The notes: generated by a model not told the origin, from the sequence alone. DNA of 64,000 nucleotides from Thalassococcus sp. S3 (GCF_004216475.1 NZ_CP022303.1:4733309-4797308), one strand, 5' to 3'; counted from the stretch's first letter, positions 18,398 through 27,135 are shown. Translations and numbers: made by a program.

Positions 18398-18972
18398 TAG
18401 GTGTCCTCCTCTGACCCAGTCGTCTCTATCTCGTCGAATTTGTCTTCGTTCAGCGTGCCCGCCGCCTTGCGCTGGCGCAGCATTTCCTTGATCAGATCGT
18501 CGGTCAGCACGAGTTTCGCATCACTCAGCCAATCGAATTGCAGCCCGATCGTGCCTTCCTCGATATTGATCAGAACCTCGTCATCCTCGACCCCTGCAAG
18601 CACGCCCTTGAAGCGGCGGCGCCCGTCGATCAGTTCAGCCGTTTCCAGCTTGGCCTCGTACCCTTCGAAGGTCTCGAAATCCTTCAGCCGTGTCAGCGGA
18701 CGGTCGATGCCCGGGCTCGACACTTCCAGCGTGTAGGCATCCAGGATCGGATCCTCGACATCCAGGACCGCGCTCACCGCGTTGGAAATCTCGGCGCAAT
18801 CGTCCACCTCGATGCCGCCATCGGCCTTGTCGGCCATGATCTGCAGCGTTGTGGATTTGCCCGACATCAGCCGCACGCGCACCAGCTCATACCCCATCCC
18901 TTCGATCACGGGGGTGATGATCTCCGCCATCCGGCGGTCAATGGCTGCTTTGGCAATCAGATCGTTGCTCAT
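18397..18972 (-). CDS. rimP: Ribosome maturation factor RimP
   Basis: Needed for 30S subunit assembly. The 191 residues show the N-terminal domain ([20 protein letters not shown] near residues 27-50) and the motif [10 protein letters not shown] (about 87-96), which is typical of the family, followed by a C-terminal Sm-like domain. It is the first gene of the nusA-infB operon. A terminator-like hairpin with a T-tract ends only about 15 bases before its start, suggesting that read-through is controlled. Confidence 0.95.
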   Translation of the reverse strand: MSNDLIAKAAIDRRMAEIITPVIEGMGYELVRVRLMSGKSTTLQIMADKADGGIEVDDCAEISNAVSAVLDVEDPILDAYTLEVSSPGIDRPLTRLKDFETFEGYEAKLETAELIDGRRRFKGVLAGVEDDEVLINIEEGTIGLQFDWLSDAKLVLTDDLIKEMLRQRKAAGTLNEDKFDEIETTGSEEDT

Positions 18973-18980
18973 CTTGATCC

Positions 18981-19075
18981 AAACACAAAAAAACGGGCCC
19001 GCGGCCCGTTACACTTTCCGGTGGAGCCTCAGGAGAGCCTGACGCGCCGCTGTTATGCTGCATATACGGAGACCT
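18981..19075 (-). promoter_or_regulatory. Leader of rimP-nusA-ylxR-infB: promoter plus attenuator-like hairpin
   Basis: On the minus strand, a promoter with TTGCGG and TATATG, 17 bases apart, lies around 19060-19090. It is followed by a leader that can form the stem TCAG/CTGA near 19030-19045. A GC-rich hairpin AACGGGCC-GCG-GGCCCGTT (18992-19010) then runs straight into a run of seven T. rimP starts about 15 bases later. This arrangement, promoter, leader and intrinsic terminator before the first gene, is how transcription attenuation looks; E. coli also has a structured leader before this operon. An Rfam family for rimP leaders exists and could be tested. Confidence 0.55.
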
Positions 19076-19095
19076 GCGAGAGTCCGCAACCCCGA

Positions 19096-19905
19096 TTATG
19101 ACTGCGCGCGCATCCACCAGCGTTCGGCGATGCGCCCGTTATCGAGAGGCGCCTGCGCCCCGATCACTTTCGGCAATCCCACATCGGCATGTGTGGCCAA
19201 CGCCATGTCATCGGCAGAGGGATGAAAAATCAGCCCGCCCTCGGCCCTTAATCCTTGCGGAGAGGGAAGCTGTGCCACGTCGACGAATCCATCCCGCAAA
19301 GCCTCCGCCCGCACCTCCGGGTCTGGGATCGCGATGATCTCTACTGCGTCGAACCAGCCCGCCGTGCCATCCTTGTAATGCTCCGCGACCCGTTTCCCAA
19401 GAAAGTGCCGCCCCGGCTGATGCCGCTCGACGCGGTAAAGACCGGTGCCGATATCACCCCCCCGCGCAACCGACGCCGCCGGGTCCGCCAACCGATAGGG
19501 CAAATGCGGATCGCTCTGGTCCAATGTCAGCCGCAACGCTGATGCCCCGGTCTGTGCGATCTCATAGTGATCGCCCAGCGCGGCAACGACATGCTCTGGG
19601 TTCAGCAGCGATCCATCGTGAAACCGCACCCCCTCGCGCAACACAAAATCCCAGACCCGCGCCGCATCATCCGATTGCCAAGAGAGAGCCAACTCAGCCT
19701 GCAGCACCCCGTTTGGCGCCACCTCCGTCAACGTGTCAAAGACCGCACCCTGCATCGCAGGCAAAACGCCATCATCCGACCTGGGCACGGCGAGACGCAG
19801 TTTGCCACCCGATTGGGGCGCCGCCTCCAGCGATACACCCGTGGCCGCCAGCAAGGCAGCGGCGGCACCAGAGGTGAAAAGCGCGCGGCGGTCGATCCGG
19901 GTCAT
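19096..19905 (-). CDS. Short solute-binding protein of the peptide/nickel type (Tat-exported)
   Basis: 269 residues from ATG 19905, which overlaps the pip stop (ATGA). The N-terminus TRIDRRALFTSG followed by a hydrophobic stretch is a Tat signal. The body matches the first lobe of SBP_bac_5 proteins (DFVLREGVRFHDGSLLNPEHV) and then a short remainder of the second, ending IAERWWMRAQS. Normal family members are about 500 residues, so this is a naturally shortened form or an old deletion. No permease or ATPase genes are next to it. Coupling to pip suggests a link to peptide use. Confidence 0.75.
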   Translation of the reverse strand: MTRIDRRALFTSGAAAALLAATGVSLEAAPQSGGKLRLAVPRSDDGVLPAMQGAVFDTLTEVAPNGVLQAELALSWQSDDAARVWDFVLREGVRFHDGSLLNPEHVVAALGDHYEIAQTGASALRLTLDQSDPHLPYRLADPAASVARGGDIGTGLYRVERHQPGRHFLGKRVAEHYKDGTAGWFDAVEIIAIPDPEVRAEALRDGFVDVAQLPSPQGLRAEGGLIFHPSADDMALATHADVGLPKVIGAQAPLDNGRIAERWWMRAQS

Positions 19906-20885
19906 GCGATGCTTACCGTTTCGGCAATCCGGTCCATGGCGCGCACAAGCTCTGCACTGATGCCCGGCTCCGACAGGGCATGCCCCGCGTTGCGCACCAT
20001 TTTCAGGTCGCAGGCCGGCCAAAGTTCTGCAAGTTTCCAGGCCGACGAGGGCGGGCAAATCATGTCATAGCGGCCCTGCACGATCACGCCCGGAATGTGG
20101 GAAATCCGGCCCATATGGGCGAGGATCTGACCGTCAAACTCCAGAAAACCGCCATTGATGAAATAGTGATTCTCAAGTCGGGCAAATGCTCTCGCATAAT
20201 CGCCAGGGCTTTCCCCGGACGTCCCGTTGGAATGGATGGAGGCCAGCGCGTTCTCCCATGCGGACCAAGCCCGGGCAAAACGGGTTTCCTTGCTCAGATC
20301 ACCGCTAAAGAGCCTTCGGTTGTAGGCCGCGATCAGATCGTCCCTCTCGGCCTCCGGGATCATCGAAATGAACCGCGTCCAGGTTTCAGGCCAGAACTTC
20401 CCGGCCCCTCCGCCATAGAACCAGTCCAGCTCTGCCTTGGTCATCAGGAACACACCGCGCAGGATCAGATGCGCCACCCGATCGGGATGCTGCTGCGCGT
20501 AGATCAACGCCAAAGTGGCGCCCCAGCTGCCGCCGAAGACAAGCCATATATCGATATCCAGCAACCTGCGGATTTTTTCGATATCATCCACAAGGTGCCA
20601 GGTGGTGTTGTGCGTGACCGACGCATGCGGTCGGGATCGACCGCAGCCTCGCTGATCGAAAAGAATCACACGATAGACACGCGGATCAAAGTAGCGGCGC
20701 ATGGCCGGGCTGCATCCGCCCCCCGGACCACCATGCAGCACGACAACCGGTATCCCGTTGGGATTGCCGCATTGTTCCACGTAAATCTGATGACCCTGGC
20801 CCACATCGACCATCCGCTGATCGAACGGATCGACCGGCGGATAAAGATACTGAACTGCGCGCTTTTGGTCCGAGAACTTATCCAT
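19902..20885 (-). CDS. pip: Prolyl iminopeptidase (proline iminopeptidase)
   Basis: Cytoplasmic alpha/beta-hydrolase that removes N-terminal proline from peptides. The 327 residues include the family start VGQGHQIYVEQCG, the oxyanion segment HGGPGGG, the nucleophile elbow GGSWGA near residue 112 and a C-terminal histidine segment (NAGHALSEPG). The length fits the family. It is divergent from ubiG, with 49 bases between starts, and translationally coupled to the short solute-binding protein downstream. Confidence 0.93.
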   Translation of the reverse strand: MDKFSDQKRAVQYLYPPVDPFDQRMVDVGQGHQIYVEQCGNPNGIPVVVLHGGPGGGCSPAMRRYFDPRVYRVILFDQRGCGRSRPHASVTHNTTWHLVDDIEKIRRLLDIDIWLVFGGSWGATLALIYAQQHPDRVAHLILRGVFLMTKAELDWFYGGGAGKFWPETWTRFISMIPEAERDDLIAAYNRRLFSGDLSKETRFARAWSAWENALASIHSNGTSGESPGDYARAFARLENHYFINGGFLEFDGQILAHMGRISHIPGVIVQGRYDMICPPSSAWKLAELWPACDLKMVRNAGHALSEPGISAELVRAMDRIAETVSIA

Positions 20886-20934
20886 GGATGACCTATATAG
20901 CCCTTAAAGGCCAAAAGAGCATATGGAGTGAGGA

Positions 20935-21681
20935 ATGCAAGCGCATCAAACCACCGTTGACGCGTCGGAGATCGCAAAATTCGAGGCGATGGCCGCTGAA
21001 TGGTGGGATCCGAAGGGCAAGTTCAAGCCTTTGCATATGCTCAATCCCTGCCGGCTGGACTACATCACCTCACAGATCGCCGCCGAATTTGATCGTGATC
21101 TCACGGCACCCAAGCCGTTTGAGCGGCTGCGCCTTCTCGACATCGGTTGCGGCGGCGGGCTGCTGGCCGAACCCATGGCGCGGCTGGGGGCGGATGTGGT
21201 CGGCGCGGATGCGGCAGAGCGGAACATCCCCGTGGCGCAAATCCATGCTGAACAATCCGGGCTGACCATCGACTACCGCCACACCACCGCCGAAGACATG
21301 GCCGCCGCGGGCGAGCAGTTCGACGTGGTGCTCAACATGGAGGTGGTCGAACATGTGGCCGACCCGCTGGCCTATCTCACAGCCTGCCAGCAGCTTCTCA
21401 AACCCGGCGGTTTGCACATCTGCTCGACCATCAACCGCAACCCGAAATCCTATGTGATGGCCATCTTCGGGGCCGAGGTGGTGATGCGCTGGCTGCCAAA
21501 GGGCACCCATGAATGGTCGAAATTCATCACCCCCGATGAGCTTTTCGATCTGATGTCCCAGGCCGGGCTGAACCCCGTGGATCGCAAGGGCTTCGTCTTC
21601 AATCCCGTCACCTGGAGTTGGAGCCTCTCGGACCGCGACCTCAGCGTGAACTACGTCACCACCAGCCTGAAACCCGCCTGA
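20935..21681 (+). CDS. ubiG: Ubiquinone biosynthesis O-methyltransferase UbiG
   Basis: Performs both O-methylations in ubiquinone synthesis at the membrane. The 248 residues carry the SAM motif [22 protein letters not shown] (about 65-86; glycine-rich loop DIGCGGG). The N-terminal [19 protein letters not shown] segment is characteristic. A GGAG ribosome-binding site precedes ATG 20935. It is followed on the opposite strand by a MarR gene. Confidence 0.95.
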   Translation: MQAHQTTVDASEIAKFEAMAAEWWDPKGKFKPLHMLNPCRLDYITSQIAAEFDRDLTAPKPFERLRLLDIGCGGGLLAEPMARLGADVVGADAAERNIPVAQIHAEQSGLTIDYRHTTAEDMAAAGEQFDVVLNMEVVEHVADPLAYLTACQQLLKPGGLHICSTINRNPKSYVMAIFGAEVVMRWLPKGTHEWSKFITPDELFDLMSQAGLNPVDRKGFVFNPVTWSWSLSDRDLSVNYVTTSLKPA

Positions 21682-21720
21682 CACCGCGAAGACGCCCGCA
21701 AGGGCGGATGAGCAGCCCGC

Positions 21721-22164
21721 TCAATCGCCGCTTTCCAGCTTCTGACGCAGATCCCTCAGGATCGGCAGGACCGAGCGGACCTTCTCCCCGCCCAGGTCCC
21801 CCACCACCCTGGTAATCATGGGGGTGATTGCAGAAATCGCCTGATCTCTTGCCCTTCGCCCGGCAGGGCTGATGGCCACCAACTTGCGTCGGGCATCGTC
21901 CCAGTCGGGACGGATATGGATATATCCCGCCCATTCCAGCTTGTTCAGCGTGTTGGTCATCGCGCCGCGTGTGACATGAAACGTGTCCGCCAGCTGTGCG
22001 GGTGTCCGCTCGTCAGCCACAAAGGCCAGGTGGTTCAGCACCGAAAAATGTGAAATCTCCATACCCTTTGGCAACACCTTGCTCAGGCGGTTCCGCAAAA
22101 GCTGATCCGCTGTCAAAATCTCACTGAACAGGGCGACCGCAAGGGGGCCGGTCTCTTCACTCAT
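21721..22164 (-). CDS. MarR-family transcriptional regulator
   Basis: 147 residues with a central winged helix (about 45-105), containing TPAQLADTFHVTRGAMTNTLNKLEW as recognition-helix region and the wing DWDDARRKLVAISPAG. MarR proteins bind DNA as dimers and usually repress a neighbouring gene until a small molecule releases them. Its start overlaps the stop of the nitrilase-family gene (ATGA). The ligand and target are unknown; the overlap suggests one transcript with the gene upstream of it in transcription order. Confidence 0.88.
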   Translation of the reverse strand: MSEETGPLAVALFSEILTADQLLRNRLSKVLPKGMEISHFSVLNHLAFVADERTPAQLADTFHVTRGAMTNTLNKLEWAGYIHIRPDWDDARRKLVAISPAGRRARDQAISAITPMITRVVGDLGGEKVRSVLPILRDLRQKLESGD

Positions 22165-22994
22165 GAAGGTCCATCAAATGCACGCACATGCTTAAGCGCG
22201 GGCACCTTGCGCCGCGCGTCATGCACGGAACTAGCATCAATGTCGAAAATGTGAATGCCGGGATCGGTCGCAGCCTCTGCCAGGATCTCTCCCCATGGCG
22301 ACACCGCAAGGCTGTGCCCATAGGTCCGGCGTTCCTTTCCCCTTGCCGCAGCGTGCCGCCCGGCTTGGGCCGGTGCCAGCACATAGCATCCCGTCTCGAT
22401 GGCCCGGGCGCGCAGAAGCGCGTGCCAATGGGCCTCACCCGTCACCGGGGAAAATGCCGACGGGACAGTCAACACCATCGCGCCCGCTTGCGCCAAACTG
22501 TGATAGAGGTGCGGAAATCGGACATCATAGCAGATGCTCAGTCCAATCTTGCCAAAGGGCATCTCCGCGCAAACCGCGCGCTGGCCCGGCCGATACCCCG
22601 CGGATTCGCGATACGTCTCTGTCTTGGACACCTCGACGTCGAACATGTGGATCTTGTCATACCGCGCCGCAATCCGCCCGGCGGGATCAATCAGAAAGGA
22701 CCGGTTGGCGAACCTGCCATCGGCGTCCTCCGTCTTCAGGGCAAGGGACCCGATCAAGAGCCAGATACCGCGTTTTGCGGCCTGTTCCTGCAAGGCGGCG
22801 AGGGTTGTATCGTCTTTTTCGTGCCGCAGTACGTCCACTTGGCGCGTCCGGCTGGCCGACACGCAATTGGTCACTTCAGGGGTCAGAACGAATTCAGCAC
22901 CTGCATGGGCGGCCTCGTCGATCAGACCTTGGGTGACTGGAAGATTTGCGGCCGGATCGTCACTTGAACAAAGCTGGACGAGCGCGGTTCTCAT
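22161..22994 (-). CDS. Carbon-nitrogen hydrolase (nitrilase superfamily, Nit-like amidase)
   Basis: 277 residues with the complete catalytic triad: Glu40 (FVLTPE), Lys114 (RYDKIHMFDV) and Cys155 (LSICYDVRFPHLY). The pattern is closest to Nit1/Nit2-like deaminated-glutathione or omega-amidase-type enzymes, which work in the cytoplasm on small amides. It sits in a tight cluster: grxC stop overlaps its start (ATGA) and its stop overlaps the MarR start. The link to glutaredoxin fits repair of glutathione-like metabolites; that link is inference. Confidence 0.88.
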   Translation of the reverse strand: MRTALVQLCSSDDPAANLPVTQGLIDEAAHAGAEFVLTPEVTNCVSASRTRQVDVLRHEKDDTTLAALQEQAAKRGIWLLIGSLALKTEDADGRFANRSFLIDPAGRIAARYDKIHMFDVEVSKTETYRESAGYRPGQRAVCAEMPFGKIGLSICYDVRFPHLYHSLAQAGAMVLTVPSAFSPVTGEAHWHALLRARAIETGCYVLAPAQAGRHAAARGKERRTYGHSLAVSPWGEILAEAATDPGIHIFDIDASSVHDARRKVPALKHVRAFDGPS

Positions 22995-23251
22995 GAACCG
23001 GCCAGCAGAGGGTCCAGCTTGCCCGCCCGGTCAAGCGCGTAAAGATCGTCGCACCCGCCGACATGGGTCTCACCAACAAAGATCTGCGGAACCGTGCGAC
23101 CGCCATTGGCGCGCTGGATCATCTCGGCCTTGCGCCCCGGATTGGCCATCACGTTGATTTCGGAAAAGGATACACCCTTTTCCTTCAACAGCCGTTTGGC
23201 CGAATGACAAAAGCCGCAAAGGGGTGAGGTGTAGATTTCGACCGGTTGCAT
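22991..23251 (-). CDS. grxC: Glutaredoxin 3
   Basis: 86-residue glutathione-dependent disulfide reductase of the cytoplasm. The active site is CGFC (residues 12-15, variant of CPYC), then TVPQIFVGETHVGGCDDL, which holds the cis-proline and glutathione-binding GG-D. It is translationally coupled to the nitrilase-family gene downstream. Confidence 0.93.
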   Translation of the reverse strand: MQPVEIYTSPLCGFCHSAKRLLKEKGVSFSEINVMANPGRKAEMIQRANGGRTVPQIFVGETHVGGCDDLYALDRAGKLDPLLAGS

Positions 23252-23290
23252 GACGTCCGTTTCCCTTGAAGATGTCTCTTTGTCTCGGAC

Positions 23291-24019
23291 TTAAGCCTCC
23301 TTTGCAACGCGCGCCAGTGTCAGGACGCAAACCTCTCTTGCGCCACCCGCAAGGCACGCCTCGGCAGAAGCTGCCAGGGTCGCGCCCGATGTCATCACGT
23401 CATCGACAAGCAGCACGGATCGCCCTGACATCCGATGACGACGTTTTGGGTTGGCCTGAATGGCGCCCTGCAGGACGTCGAACCGTTGCGCCTGTGTTTT
23501 TCCGTCAAGCGATACGGTGCGGCGTCCCCGCAGCAGAAGATCAGGGCAGAGGGCCATGTCGATTTCTGCGGCCAAAGCCTGCGCCAGAAGGGCAGATTGG
23601 TTATACCGCCTTTTCACAAGCCGGCTCCAATGCAGCGGAACCGGCGCAATCAGCGTGTCCCTCGCCCTGATGTCGCTTGCCGCCTGGGCCAGCCACTTTG
23701 CGGCAGGACGTGCAATCTCCGCCCGGTCCCCATGCTTTAGCGCAAGAACCATTTTCCGCGCGCGGCCCTGATAGAGAAGGGCGGATCGCCCCTTGCTCCA
23801 TGGTCGGGGGCGACGCATGCAATCATCGCAGCTTAACACCTCGCCCCCCGATGGGCCCGGCAACGGCACGCCGCATGCGTCGCAGATGGTTCCGCCGATG
23901 AATGGCGTATCGCCCCAACAGGCGCCGCATAGCCCAAAATCGCTTTCGACAAGCCCCCCGCAGCTCAGGCAACGAGGGGGATAGAGCATCTGCAGCGCGG
24001 TTTGAAACTTAGCCAACAT
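23291..24019 (-). CDS. ComF-type phosphoribosyltransferase-like protein
   Basis: About 242 residues from ATG 24019. The N-terminal part has zinc-binding cysteine pairs (CLSCGG, CGACW, CDACGVPL, CDDCMRRPR). The C-terminal part is a type I PRTase domain with LLVDDVMTSGATLAAS near residue 205. In competent bacteria ComF is a cytoplasmic protein needed for DNA uptake; its enzymatic activity is unknown. A longer start at 24067 would overlap the divergent methyltransferase gene. A CtrA-like half-site lies 142 bases upstream. Confidence 0.85.
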   Translation of the reverse strand: MLAKFQTALQMLYPPRCLSCGGLVESDFGLCGACWGDTPFIGGTICDACGVPLPGPSGGEVLSCDDCMRRPRPWSKGRSALLYQGRARKMVLALKHGDRAEIARPAAKWLAQAASDIRARDTLIAPVPLHWSRLVKRRYNQSALLAQALAAEIDMALCPDLLLRGRRTVSLDGKTQAQRFDVLQGAIQANPKRRHRMSGRSVLLVDDVMTSGATLAASAEACLAGGAREVCVLTLARVAKEA

Positions 24020-24036
24020 CGCCTTACTTTCCGTCC

Positions 24037-24855
24037 ATGTCCCGACCCGCTCCTCTTTTTGACGCAAACGCGTTGCGCCTTCATCGTACCCGCGCCCGAC
24101 CCGACGCCTGTTTTCTGCAAGAGGCCGCGCTTGATGAGGTCGAAGATCGCCTTTCGATGGTTAACAGGCCGTTTACAAAGATCGGCGTCGTCTCCCCGTA
24201 TCCGGACCTCTGGTCGACGCGATTTCCCATGGCCGAGCATATCGCCGACGATGACGTGCTCGCCTGGTCTGGCGAGGGATACGATCTGATCGTTCACGGG
24301 ATGGCCCTGCATTGGGCAAACGACCCTGTGGGCCAGTTGATCCAGTGCCGCCGCGTCCTGCGCGAGGATGGCCTGTTCCTTGCGCTGTGTCTGGGGGGAC
24401 AAAGCCTGACCGAGCTGCGCGCGGCCCTGTCCGAGGCCGAAATCAGCGAGACCGACGGGCTGTCACCGCGCATATCGCCGATGGCGGAGATTCGGGATCT
24501 GGGCGCCCTTCTGCAGCGCGCCGGTTTTGCCTTACCCGTTGCCGACACCCTCAAGCTGACGGCGGAATATCGTGGCCTCATGCATTTGATGCGGGATCTA
24601 CGACATATGGGTGAAACCAATGCCCTGGCATCGCGCCTGCGCAGGCCGACCCGCCGGACCGTCTTTGACAAGGCGCAAGAGATCTACCTTGCCGCGTACG
24701 GGCAACCGGATGGCCGGCTTCCGGCCACCTTTGAATTGATAACGCTCACAGGATGGGTGCCGTCGGCCACACAGCAAAAACCGCTGCGTCCCGGCTCGGC
24801 CCAGCAGCGTCTGGCCGACGCCCTGAACACGCGCGAAACGTCGCTGCGCGATTGA
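24037..24855 (+). CDS. Methyltransferase-like protein (BioC/NDUFAF5 type, degenerate motif I)
   Basis: 272 residues. The middle and C-terminal part match class I SAM-dependent proteins of the BioC/NDUFAF5 group (DLIVHGMALHWANDPVGQL; CRRVLREDGLFLALCLGGQS). The usual glycine-rich SAM loop is missing: the segment at residues 48-60 reads IGVVSPYPDLWST. It may therefore not bind SAM in the standard way. In eukaryotes NDUFAF5 hydroxylates a complex I subunit, so an assembly role without methylation is conceivable. hemH follows after 52 bases. Confidence 0.75.
   Translation: MSRPAPLFDANALRLHRTRARPDACFLQEAALDEVEDRLSMVNRPFTKIGVVSPYPDLWSTRFPMAEHIADDDVLAWSGEGYDLIVHGMALHWANDPVGQLIQCRRVLREDGLFLALCLGGQSLTELRAALSEAEISETDGLSPRISPMAEIRDLGALLQRAGFALPVADTLKLTAEYRGLMHLMRDLRHMGETNALASRLRRPTRRTVFDKAQEIYLAAYGQPDGRLPATFELITLTGWVPSATQQKPLRPGSAQQRLADALNTRETSLRD
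24161..24176. promoter_or_regulatory. CtrA-like half-site pair inside the methyltransferase gene, upstream of comF-like
   Basis: TTAA, seven bases, TTTAC, one mismatch from TTAA-N7-TTAAC. It lies inside codons 42-47 of the plus-strand gene, about 142 bases upstream of the comF-like start on the minus strand. Being within a coding region, it may be coincidental. Confidence 0.25.
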
Positions 24856-24907
24856 CGGGCAGGCAAAAGCCTATATCTCCCCGATAAGCGACGTTATTCA
24901 GGACCGC

Positions 24908-25972
24908 ATGATGCTGGACACCACCAAGAAAGCCACCTGCCCTATTCACGCGCCCGAGGACCATCCGCCGGTCCCGGCTGAAAAGGTAGGCATTCTGCTG
25001 GCCAATCTGGGGACACCCGATGGCTACGATTACTGGTCCATGCGGCGCTATCTGAACGAATTTCTGTCCGACAAACGGGTGATCGACTATTCCGCCTGGG
25101 TCTGGCAGCCGCTGTTGCAGCTTATCATCCTGACCAAGCGCCCGTTCAGTTCCGGCGCCGCCTACAAGTCGATCTGGAATGAAGACGAGGGCGAAAGCCC
25201 CTTGATGACCATCACCAAAAAGCAGACCGCCAAGCTGACCAAGCGGATGCATCAGGAATATGGCGATCAGGTCATGGTCGATTTCTGCATGCGCTACGGC
25301 AACCCGTCGACCAAATCGAAAGTTCGCGAAATGGTAGAGGCGGGATGTCAGAAGATCCTGTTCTTTCCGCTATATCCTCACTACGCAGGCGCAACATCGG
25401 CCACCGCGAACGACCAGTTTTTCCGGGCCTTGATGGAAGAGAAATGGCAGCCCGTCACCCGCACGGTTGAGCCCTATTTCGAGCATCCGCTTTACATCGA
25501 AGCGCTCGCGCAATCGGTTGAGCGGACTTATGCCGATATGGAGACCAAACCCGACATTCTGGTCTGCTCCTATCATGGCGTGCCCAAGCGTTACCTGATG
25601 GAGGGTGACCCATATCACTGCCAGTGCCAGAAAACGACTCGTCTCCTCAAAGAGCGTTTGGGATGGGATGACACGCAGATCACAACCACATTCCAATCCC
25701 GGTTCGGGCCAGAGGAATGGCTAAAACCCTATACCGTGGAAGAAGTCGCCCGGCTGGCCGAAGACGGTAAGAAAAACATCGCGGTCTGTGCGCCGGCCTT
25801 CTCGGCCGATTGCATCGAAACGCTCGAAGAGATCAACGAAGAGATCAAGGAAAGCTTTGAAGAGGCCGGCGGTGAGCATTTCACCTATATTCCGTGCCTC
25901 AATGACGATGACGCACATATCGCAGCGCTGTCTGCCGTGATCGACAACAATCTTAAAGGCTGGCTGCGCTAG
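24908..25972 (+). CDS. hemH: Ferrochelatase
   Basis: Inserts ferrous iron into protoporphyrin IX in the last step of heme synthesis. The 354 residues show the N-terminal VGILLANLGTPDG, the conserved LVCSYHGVPKRY segment with the catalytic histidine near residue 223, and the C-terminal CAPAFSADCIETLEEI (Glu-rich metal site). Other heme-related genes here are hemW and hemJ. It ends with a strong bidirectional hairpin shared with the small gene on the opposite strand. Confidence 0.97.
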   Translation: MMLDTTKKATCPIHAPEDHPPVPAEKVGILLANLGTPDGYDYWSMRRYLNEFLSDKRVIDYSAWVWQPLLQLIILTKRPFSSGAAYKSIWNEDEGESPLMTITKKQTAKLTKRMHQEYGDQVMVDFCMRYGNPSTKSKVREMVEAGCQKILFFPLYPHYAGATSATANDQFFRALMEEKWQPVTRTVEPYFEHPLYIEALAQSVERTYADMETKPDILVCSYHGVPKRYLMEGDPYHCQCQKTTRLLKERLGWDDTQITTTFQSRFGPEEWLKPYTVEEVARLAEDGKKNIAVCAPAFSADCIETLEEINEEIKESFEEAGGEHFTYIPCLNDDDAHIAALSAVIDNNLKGWLR

Positions 25973-25990
25973 GCCTTTTCGAGCGCAACA

Positions 25991-26024
25991 AAAAAAGGCG
26001 GTGGAGTGCTCCACCGCCTTTTTT
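25991..26024. terminator. Bidirectional terminator between hemH and the 60-residue gene
   Basis: GGCGGTGGAG and CTCCACCGCC (10 bp) surround two bases and are flanked by six A on the left and six T on the right, so the hairpin is followed by a T-run on either strand. It ends both convergent genes. Confidence 0.9.
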
Positions 26025-26044
26025 CTATTCGATTTGACCGAAAA

Positions 26045-26227
26045 TCAGTCAGCAGCAACAGCTGCAGCAACCAGAACCAGCAGCAGCAACGGCAGCAGGA
26101 TGCCCTGCGAGGAGCCGGTCGTCTCTTCAACGATGACCGGCGCTTCGACGACGGGCTCTACAATGTTGCCCGCGAAGGCGGTCGATGCTGCACCGGCGAA
26201 GGCTGCGGCGAGAACGAGTTTTTTCAT
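26045..26227 (-). CDS. Small exported or membrane peptide of 60 residues
   Basis: MKKLVLAAAFAGAAS with a signal-peptidase-like site (AFAGN near residue 19-20). A short valine/glutamate segment (NIVEPVVEAPVIVEE) leads to a hydrophobic tail ILLPLLLLVLVAAAVAAD. A ribosome-binding site CTGGAGGTT lies just before ATG. The layout would place the mature peptide in or on a membrane. It is convergent with hemH across a shared terminator. Function unknown. Confidence 0.7.
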   Translation of the reverse strand: MKKLVLAAAFAGAASTAFAGNIVEPVVEAPVIVEETTGSSQGILLPLLLLVLVAAAVAAD

Positions 26228-26366
26228 ATTAACCTCCAGAATTTGCGCGGCCTAACTACGTTAAACCACGCACCCAAGACTTTCCTCGTGACTTCTAGTA
26301 ATCAACAAAGCGTCGGGATTGCAATTGCTTGTTAGACAGCGGCGCCCGGTCTTCGCCACAATGTCG

Positions 26367-26969
26367 TCAAATAAGCAACACCTGTGTGCCGACTTTGGCC
26401 AACGCGAAGAGTTCGGAGATATGTTCGTTGTAGAGGCCGATACACCCGTTGGACGATTGCCGCCCGATTTTACGCGTGTCGTGCGTTCCGTGGATCCGGT
26501 AGTACGTCCAGCTCAGATAAAGCGCGTGTGTCCCCAGTGGATTGTTCGGCCCCGGCGGAACGTAGGGCGGCCAGTCGGGATTGCGCTTGAGCATCGAAGG
26601 CGTCGGTCGCCAATCCGGACCCTCGATCTTGCGAACCACACGCGTTCGGCCCCTCCGGGTCAAATCCTCGGTCAAAGGAACGCTCGATGGATAAAGCTTG
26701 TAGGTCGCGCCGTCCGCGCTCCAGTAATGCAGCGCCCGCGACGTGATATCGACCAGGATCGCACCGTTGCTCAGGTTGTCGAAATACGGCTGCCAATCCA
26801 GAGACCGGAAGCTGGACACGTTCCGCCGCACACCCTGGGTCAGATCACCCTCCCCTCGGGTGGTTTGTGGACCATTGTAAGTCTGCGCAAGCGCCGGTGT
26901 GCTCAAAAGCGCGGCCCCTCCGGCCAAAAAGGCGCGCCGGGAGGGCGTGAAAACGGATCTGCCTGTCAT
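26367..26969 (-). CDS. L,D-transpeptidase (YkuD domain), Tat-exported
   Basis: 200 residues with a twin-arginine signal (SRRAFLAGG) and a YkuD/ErfK catalytic domain ending in the HGT...SSNGCIG motif (catalytic cysteine near residue 177). Such enzymes make 3-3 cross-links or attach lipoproteins to peptidoglycan in the periplasm. It is divergent from a CAP-domain lipoprotein gene. A second L,D-transpeptidase lies about 700 bases on. Confidence 0.92.
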   Translation of the reverse strand: MTGRSVFTPSRRAFLAGGAALLSTPALAQTYNGPQTTRGEGDLTQGVRRNVSSFRSLDWQPYFDNLSNGAILVDITSRALHYWSADGATYKLYPSSVPLTEDLTRRGRTRVVRKIEGPDWRPTPSMLKRNPDWPPYVPPGPNNPLGTHALYLSWTYYRIHGTHDTRKIGRQSSNGCIGLYNEHISELFALAKVGTQVLLI

Positions 26970-27135
26970 AGTTGGGCTCCAACGATCATAAAATCGACGT
27001 GATCACGGCATCATATGGCTCGAAAGACGCAGTCGCAATCCAATCCTGCCTATTGAACCTGTTGACGACTTTGTGGGTTTGAAACGGATCGCAGGTCAGG
27101 CTATGGCCAGCGGTAGGCAACAAAAAGGGTATGCT

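Noticed and set aside
16565..18400. Long plus-strand frame opposite nusA
   Set aside because: It has the codon pattern of an antisense shadow; nusA is intact.
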